A stretch of 64,000 nt of DNA. It comes from Aplidium turbinatum (lineage: Eukaryota > Chordata > Ascidiacea > Aplousobranchia > Polyclinidae). The notes beneath the pieces were generated by a model. That model made no database searches. It saw only the letters and a program-made list of their open reading frames with translations, and was not told the origin of the DNA. The stretch's first letter is position 1; every line of letters begins with the position of its first letter. Made by a program: the position numbers and the translations under genes. This document shows positions 27,701-36,700 of this stretch, in pieces. The stretch is taken from contig OU964919.1 of the NCBI GenBank assembly GCA_918807975.1, forward strand, positions 14,836,001-14,900,000. The letters run 5' to 3'.

Positions 27701-30700
27701 GTTGCACGTTTTGTATTGTCGACTTATCGGTTGAAAATCATCGGAAAAGCAAATGGCCCAGATGACTATCATTTTGCCAATCAGAATCCGTATTAGATAT
27801 AAAATGTTTTCTTTTTGAAACAAAATGTAACTTTCTATTTCCTAAAAAGAACAACTGCACGACGGACTAAGCTTTGTAAAATTACAGGTATCGTCGCAAA
27901 ATTTAGTTTGCAGATAAAAAAAAAATTGATTAAAACTTTTTGTAGGTTTTCGGACAGTGACATGGATATGGAGTTACGCGCAAAAAACGGACGGCCCAAA
28001 AGAGCCAGAGGAGCCCTAGCAGATGCAGCTAGGAAGGGAAAGAGTAGAGGAGGAGCCCAGTATGTTCCTGATGACGTCAAAGGAAGTCCTTCCGCTGCAG
28101 CAAAGCGCAGAAACAAGGTAACGGTCAAGTTTACCGTTTTTTAAGTCTGGGTTAGTTAATCACGTTTGAGATATCTACACATGGACTGGCCAGGAAAACC
28201 TAAACGGTACAATATTACTCACAGCATATCATATTGTGTCCACAGTGAATTGACTTCTGTCACAGTTTTTCGACTATTCATTTTCAAATAAGTCTTTGCA
28301 TTGAAAGAGATACGGATTGACTTAGATTTCCCAGTTATCTTCACTGCCATGGGATAACTTCAAATATCAAATTGGCTAAGCAATGACTGCAATCTACAGT
28401 TTACTGGGCAAGCGTGCTTAGTATCTCATTTCCATTAAAACTTACATCCTTTCGATTTCTTGGTCAGCAGAATTCAGAATCAGAGATGGCTGCGAATACA
28501 GAAAATGACAATTCCCGTGTTTCTGCTCCACGCTTTTCAAAGCGAGCTCGGCTGGCCGCGTCACGTAACAAGGACTTGTCACAGCAACCCCAGGCTCAAA
28601 CTGATCGCAGCACAAATGGAGGTAAGCTACTGTTGGTCAAATACCGCTTTTCTGTAAAAAGCGCCACTTTAATGCTAGCGAGAGATTTTTATTTCCAATT
28701 TTTTACTACTTACTGACACCGGCAAGTATGTTCTTTTGAAAAGCTTTTGTCGTATAGAATGAAACGTTTCATCTTTACAACCAAATGAAAAAGAAATATA
28801 AAGTTTTATGAGGCTAAAAGTAGGCCTATTGGTTAATAAAAAGAAACAACGGCTGGTACTGTATCGTGATACAATTCTTCAACTAAATTGGACATTTACA
28901 CAACAGGCAGTGGTTCTTCAAGTTGCTCATCTCCTGTGTTTCTAGAATGTCCTCATCGAAAATGCAGCAAGCGTTATAAGTGAGTACATAATTATATAAA
29001 TATAAACTCTCGTCGTCAGACGAAGTAATAAAATAAAAATGGTATGTATTTCAGAATCTTTATTTTGTCTTCTGCAATGGTTGCATGACTGTTTTGTTGA
29101 ATAATGTCTCTTGGTTTTGTGGTCTTAGTGTCTGACTTGAGCAAACTTCATCCATCATGTTTTCATTTGATTCCAGGCATGTCAGCGGGTTGAATTATCA
29201 TCAAACTCATGCTCATGGTGATGATGTGAAAGAACCTGGTGATCTCAATGATGATGACGGGATGGCTACGGACCAGACAGGATCTCCTTCTGGAGGAGAA
29301 GACTTAAGAGTATCTGATCCGGAGCGCTCTAGTATTGCTGAAAAAGAAGATGATGAAAGTGCAAAAGAAAATAGCTCCTCCTCCAAGGCTAGTCCTGTAG
29401 CTGTCCAAACAAAATCGGATGCTGAGGGTGAAGATGGGCCGTCGGATGTTAAAAAGAAACAGAATCAGTATCTGACCACCGAAACATCGTTTTCTGATCG
29501 AAATCCGACTTCCACCGTTGTTTCAGCCACCCAAGGCGATGTCAACGTTTACACAACTGCCCTATCACAAAACACATTCAAAATATCACCCGTTGCATCA
29601 ATAAGTTCAACAAGCATGATGACAGCATCTGTTATAAACGACTTCCCGTATTCAACATCTGAGTCTTTATCTCATCCATTGAAGACGTTGCAGTCTGCTG
29701 TAAGCTCTGTCGTCCACGCAGCTCTTTTGCAAACCACAGGTTTGTGTTATTCTTTTGTTTTAATATATAGCAAAAACGTTGTGATTTTTTTTGTGTAATT
29801 GGAAAGTTTATCTCGTAAAACGATAAACCAGCAGATGCTACGTTTCGAAGCATTGAACGTTTAATTATATAATTCTTCTTGTTCATTTTGTTATTACTTT
29901 TCTGACAGTTACAACTGAGAGCCAAAGACATCCCAGTGGTCATCCAGTCTCATCTGACGCAAACGCAGCCGACAACGAGAGTGCCCAAGCTGTACAAACC
30001 TTGCTGCAGTTGCAAGACACCAACGATCAATTTTTGCCTGGACTCTCAACACCGTACAGCCACAATTCTCCTCATCCTGCTTTGTCTCTTGTGTCCAGAG
30101 TGGGAAAAGCTTCCATGCCAGACAACGTTCAAGTTGCTCCAAGCTCCTCCAGCATCAGCGGAACAGAAGCATCGGCCAATGAAGATGCTTACAAAATCAC
30201 CGGATCCTCAGGAGTCTTAAGTCAAACAAGATCTGTCTGCACTCCTCAGATTGTGCAAAGCGAGGCCAGAAAACCGTTCGAATGTGACGTAGTGTCTTCA
30301 ATCAGCAGTCAAGCACCACGCACTGCTCTTGTCACTGCAAAAGAACCGGTTACTTTGTCCTGTCACGTCACTACCACTTCGCTTCCTCAATCAGAAAACG
30401 CTTTCGAAACCACGGCTCGGCATTCGTCGGCTGATCGAACTCCTAAAGAAAACTACTTTGCTTCAATTTCGACGCCGGCTTCTCACCCTCAAGGCTTGAA
30501 GATCGCTAAAGGTAAAACTGTTCCGATCCCAATTGATCCTAATCAGAGTCTGACATCATCGTACGCTGGAAAATCTTCTCCTGGAAGCCTGGTAACATCA
30601 GCAAAGAAAGTTAAGCGGAAAAAGAAGTTTGACCAAAAGTCAAGTTCTTCAACACCGACGCCCGAAAGTGATTTTCGAAGCGTCGAAGGAAATATTCACC

Positions 30701-33700
30701 AGCCACAGCCCAGGACCTCTGCTACTCCCTTCGTTTCTGCACCCTCTCCTGTCCCATCGGTGGCACCGGCCACAATTAGCATTGTGCCGCCCGTGCAAAG
30801 TCCACAGAAAGCGCGCAGCAACATCACACTCAAGTCGAACGAATCTACTGTGGTGTTGACCAGCAACACAGATTCAATGGTTCACGTCAAAGCTGAAGGG
30901 AATCTTCGCTTGCCACCGCAGCATTTTGCAGGCAAAAAGTTACCTGGGGTGGTTCTGCATGCGACCTCCACTCAAAACCATTTTTCTAACAACATCACGG
31001 TAACTGGGACCTTCCACCCTCATCCTGACCCCCACAAGCCCCAAACCGCAGTTTCGGCCCAAGCCCAAGACCGCATCAGGGCCAACCGACCCCTAACCCC
31101 AAATAATATGAATACCTCTCATATAAAGAACAATATCCACAAACATGCCTCACCACAGCTAGGTGTTTCTTCAGCAAGGCCGCAATCATCACAGGCAGAC
31201 CTTCATAGCACCAAATCAAAACCACCATCTGTTCAGGTGACATCCCCCTCTCCAGAACAATCCGCGCAACACGATGTTGAAACCCATCTTCACCCTCAAT
31301 CGAGGTACTCTGATCCGAAATTGCGGCCAGAAGTCGCAGAACACTCTTCGACAAAGCTTAAACACAAATTTCACAACGCGACTTCAGACACTTTCCGAGA
31401 CATGCCCGCTCGTTGCAAACCCTCTACTCCGATTCCTTCTGACGCCCCTAAACCTCAAGAGCACTCTAGACTAAGACCCCCTTCAAGTGAGCCCCGCGCC
31501 ATTATAATTGCAGACGACAATCAAACTCAACCTCAACCGCGAGAGCGAAGTCTTGTCAACCGAAGCCGTCCAACTCCGGATGCGACGATTGAAATACGAG
31601 ATGTGAGCCCTGGTTCTCATGCGAAACTTCCTCCTAGCGAACTCCACGTGGCAAATCCCCCTCCTCCTGCCGCGTACATGTCGCAGATGTACGCAGCTGC
31701 TCCTCACTTCATATCTCCTTTAGGAGGAATCGGTTACCTTCCATCCATTGATCCAGCGTACCAGCAGGCAGCAGCCGCAGCTCAAGCCCAGTACTTTGCC
31801 GATCCTCGCGTCAAGTAGGTTTTTTTGCCTTTTTCAAACTTGCTGACACACAAAGCTAGACAAGTAGCGTACAGTACAAGAATACAAATGTACGATACTT
31901 AATAAATGTATATTTACTGTTTTTGTCTTGTTCTATGGGTGGAAGTTATTGCTGTATTTTTCTAATAACGACCGCTTCATACTTATGCTGTCTTTGCTTT
32001 ATTATGTAATGTTGAGCTTATTTGTTTCTTAAGCTGTTTTTTATTACCTAAAATACTTTTGATGCTGCTACACTACACCAAGTCCCTTTGTACTTTACAT
32101 CACAGTTGTAGAATGGGAAAGATCTTGACGTATACGTAGTCGGTTGAAATTGTTAAGTAGGGCACTTTTGTTTCGAATCTACAGCTTTACTTGATATACA
32201 GCAATAACCAACAAGCACTAAACCACCTGCATTGATTTTCAGGCAACAGTACGAGCAGTATATACACGAACTCCAAAAACATTCCTTCTTGCAGCAGCAG
32301 CAGCAGCAGCAACAACAACAACAACAACAGCTTCTATCTCAACGAAATCAAGATCACGAAGAGAAAATTGTCGGAAAGTTAGACTCTGATAGAAAAACTC
32401 CTTCTAAAGTTGATTATCTCACCAAGCCGATCACTCAATCGAATGCAGATCAAGACAAAGCCTCTTTGTGGCCCCATCAGTCCCAAAAACGTGTCTCTGC
32501 GGGAGCTTTGTCCCCCTTTCAGTCTCAGGTTAGAAAAGTAGTCACACGCATTATTCAATCATTGCCAGGTATTCTGTGATAGTAAGCCTACATAGCCTGC
32601 TTCATTGCACTAAGAAAAATACAGCGCTGAGCCGCTGAAAGTTTGAATTTTTTTTCAACCGAACAAGGGCTACTATTTTATCGTGAAGTTATAATATGCT
32701 TGCTCATAATCATCATCCATTCGGGCATACCTGGACACGGACACACCCTCTTGCTCATAAAGATTCTTTGCTGTTGTACCAGTGGACAGCGTGCTCATTC
32801 CATGAAATTGAACGTGCAAGCAGTTTCAATGTTTTACCGATGTTTTGTGAGCTATAGTGACGCCCTATACTGCAAATCACTCGTTTTTTTTTTACATCGT
32901 TTCAACGTCTGCAGACGTTGAATCAATTTTTAAAGAAACATAGTACAAGAGATAGGGAGTCGTATGTTTCAAAGCAAACAATCCGTTTTTTTGGACTTTA
33001 CAGAATCCTGAACAGGATCGCATGGTGTTTATTTCACAATAACTTCATAAATTCATTTTTTTCTTATTTCAGATCACAAAAGAAAAATCTCCTGCAGGAA
33101 ACACTATGCATGGTTTAACTTACCAGCCACCTGGACCGCAACATGCGAATTATAAGTCTCCACAGCCCAGTTCTCTCACATCGGCATCTGCGCGTTGTCA
33201 CTCTGTTGCTATTAGCTCAAAAGCGCCACTTTCCGGATCCTCGCATTCCAGATCGGAGTCTCTAGATCGCGGTAGGGCGTTAGCAATTGAAGAGCGGTCG
33301 TCAGTCCGTAAACCCTCTACCTCTCCAATGAGGACGACTAGGAGCCCAGAAAAGGTAACCTCCACACTTTGTGAATATTAAATCGTCTAAAACATATTAT
33401 CTTATTGTGTTGAAAAAGTTATATACTGTATAGGTTACAGCCCAGTTAGCCTATATGCAGTTATACTTGTACCTCACTTTGTGATGACTTTTCTTCATGT
33501 GAGCCCGGCTGTATTTGATTTGAAACGCATAGTGTTACTTTGTGATTAGAAACTGTAGTCTGTTCCGACATGCCTTGCTTTAAACTAGCAGACAGGTTCA
33601 AGAGCCAGCAAACGACTTTGTCAAAACGCTTTTCATATTTTCTCCAAGTAAAATTGTTGGAAAGACACCTTGTATATTGTTACATTTCTTAACGTCAGTA

Positions 33701-36700
33701 CGGTTGCTCTGAAGGCGTCTGTTCATTGCAATACATGGTGGAAGGTTGCTCGGAATCCAGTGCTACGTCTAGATTAATATTATTTACAAGTAGCCTTGTT
33801 TATAAATTGGCTACCTACTACCTATTTATCTTTCAGCCAAAGGAAATGGATCATTCAGGGCCGAGGGTGTATAGATCCTCCGCTGAGAGCTCTGGTAGGC
33901 AACTCCCGTGCTACCCATATGCGCAAATATATGATCCGAATCGTCCTGCTGCTTTCAGGAGTGTTCAACCTTTTCCTATGTCTGGCATTCCCACTGGTGA
34001 GGGGCACGTTGCACTGTTCTTTTTTTGGCTACTTATACCGGCTACGCTGCGTGGAGTTATGTTGTAGAGCGATCTTTACTGAGTTTTTTTCCCTGTTTTT
34101 TTGTTATTACATGTTACTACTGAAAGCAAAGTAGATGGCAATTTAATCTGGAATGTTTGTTGATTTTTACCATAAGAAACGAACTGGGGCCCCTTTACGC
34201 TCTATGGGTTCATGGTTGATTCTAAATACAACTTCACAGAAGTACATGTAGCTTCACAGTAAAATAATTTCAAGTTAGGTCTAACTCCGATTACAAGTTA
34301 ATTTACAGGCCAGATCAGCGTAGGTCTTCATACTGTCAAAGGCTTTTCATCATACCTACCCCATCATCTTTTAGACTACTACTTACACTTCATATGCAGC
34401 CTGTATACATTATACAACCTGTATAACTCACTTATCAGTTATCTCTACACTATTTCGACTGCATAGCCAAGTGTTGAGAGCTCTGCAACAGCACTCGAAA
34501 GGGCACTGGTTCGACACCGCTCACGAGCAGCATGCGGCTGTGTCTTTGGCAATACACTAAAAGACATGCCTGAAGGTGAAGGTGTACACGAAGATTGGCG
34601 TTTACAGTTTCAGATCAAAAAGACTTTTTAAAACTATGAGCTGCAGTCAAGCAATCAAGGTTATTTTGAAAAAGCTCCACATTCATTTCAATTTACCATC
34701 ACGAAAAATATAACATATCTCATTACTTTTATTCATATGGAAGCTACACCATGGAGGTATCGAAAAAACTATGCGGTTATCTGAGTCAAGTTGCTTCCAC
34801 TGAAGCGTGGTGGGCAATCAAGCGTAACAAAGCTTGAAATAAACTGACGTCTTTGCAACAGGTTATGTGTTTCCCTCCGGTACTTCTCCAATGTTTGCTG
34901 GACCGCCCGGTTGGGTTCCTGGTGCTCCAGTTCTTAGTGGAAAGCAAAGTCCTTCCTTGAAGATTCCAAAGGAACAGTCACCTGGGAGGCAAAGGTACAA
35001 AACCTTTAATGTTTTAGAATTTGGTACAAAAACGTTTGGAAAAAAATCTATTTTTCGTTCAAGACTATGCATAGCGTATAACCTGCACAGGTGTTCTGTG
35101 GGCTAACAATAGTAGTGTGATTGTTATTCCGTTTGTGTGCATGCTTGCAGCAGATCCCCATCTAGAGAAGACCTAGCCAGAACGAGGATTGGAGAAAAAC
35201 CTAGAGATCCTGCAATGCATTATGGGATGAAAGACAGAAGGCTTAGAGAAGGTGAACTATTAAAAACATATAATTCTGCATTTGATCAACATTATTTTGA
35301 CGTTATTAAAGACGTAAAAGTTTTTCTCCTAAAATACCTTTTTTTCTTTTCAGTTCCAAATCTCCCTGTCCGCAAGCTCAGTGTAAGTCCGGATCCCAAG
35401 CCTCTTGTTCCAGTTGGTGTCCAAATGGGTAGAAATTCTGTTGTAGGTCCACCTCCTCCTGCGGCCCACTCAGCTCCATCACCCCCTACCCAACTCCATC
35501 ACCATACTCACCATCACATCCACGAAGCGATACCATCTCAGTACGCTTATCCAGGTGGGGGCACCCACTGCAGAGAATCGAATATTGTCGATGCAAATTC
35601 GCTTTGCAGTTTTTGATTAGTCGATTATGTTACGATGTGTCTCTTACAAATTGACTTTGTCTCAGCTATCAAATCCTGTACTTTTTACATTGATGCATTG
35701 TCTACTGGCGTTGAGCCAATGTTTTAAAGACATGTTTTGCCATATGACATAGTAGACACTCTAGCTTTACAAACTTCCAGAGTTGGCTGCATCAACTGTG
35801 GATCATTTATCATTCACAGCAGCTTCAGCAGCGATCTAGCCTTTGTTTTTCTTTTTAGTAACCTTAATCCGCTGATTAGAATCACCGATTACTGATCTAC
35901 CAAAAGGCTTCACTTTACTCAAAGTGATTGTCGATTAACTAACCAAAGGCTTAACTTGATCGACCGATTAAAAGATCTGCTGCTGGCTCATGCAACCTTC
36001 CGTGTCAAGCATTCTTAATTCTATAATCTATATTCTATAGCCTATAACAGGGCTTCCCAAACTTTTTTGTTCGCGACCCCTGTTAATCTCCTAAAATTTT
36101 CCGCGACCCTTTGCAGTTGACATGATAAACAGTGCGAAATATACATTTGTGATATTTGTTAAAAGGCTTAATTCGAACGAAACTAGAATAGCATCAAGCT
36201 ACTGATACTCGAAACCTGCCACTTACACGTAGCCTATTGGAAACAAAACATAACCGAAAACACATTTATTCAGTGTGATGAGTGCGACTGCTTTCTGCTG
36301 CAAAGCAAATCCAGTCGTTGCTCAATGTTTGTTACTGCTGGTATCAAGGCGGTTTCAATCTTGTCTAGTGTGGAACGGTATTTTATTGCGATTGTCGTCA
36401 ACTTTGATGACGTTGACTCGCACAGACGCGTGAACACAAATGGCAGAAGTGCACTCACTGCTGAGTGAGATAATTAGGCCTATAATAGATATTCCGCTTT
36501 AATTAGCCAAAAAGTGTGAAACTTTTTTCAGAAAATTCAAGCCGCAACGTAGATTCAGAAAATAGATCAATATGTTATTCCTGAGATTTGGAAAAGAGGT
36601 GCTGCGTGCTTGGTATTTTGTTTTTGTATTGCAAATAGGTTTTGGATCCTATCTAATTTGGCATTGTTTAATTCTGGAAGAAAATACTTTTATAACTGTT

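Larger units (their letters stand above)
25288..27945 (+). other. ZNF608/609-like intron 3
   Basis: It contains a foldback MITE copy at 25553-25640 and the second copy of an interspersed repeat at 27385-27620. The remainder shows no recognisable feature. Confidence 0.55.

Noticed and set aside
36270-36458. An independent small minus-strand gene
   Set aside because: It is the transposase tail of the hAT element at 36048-37736.
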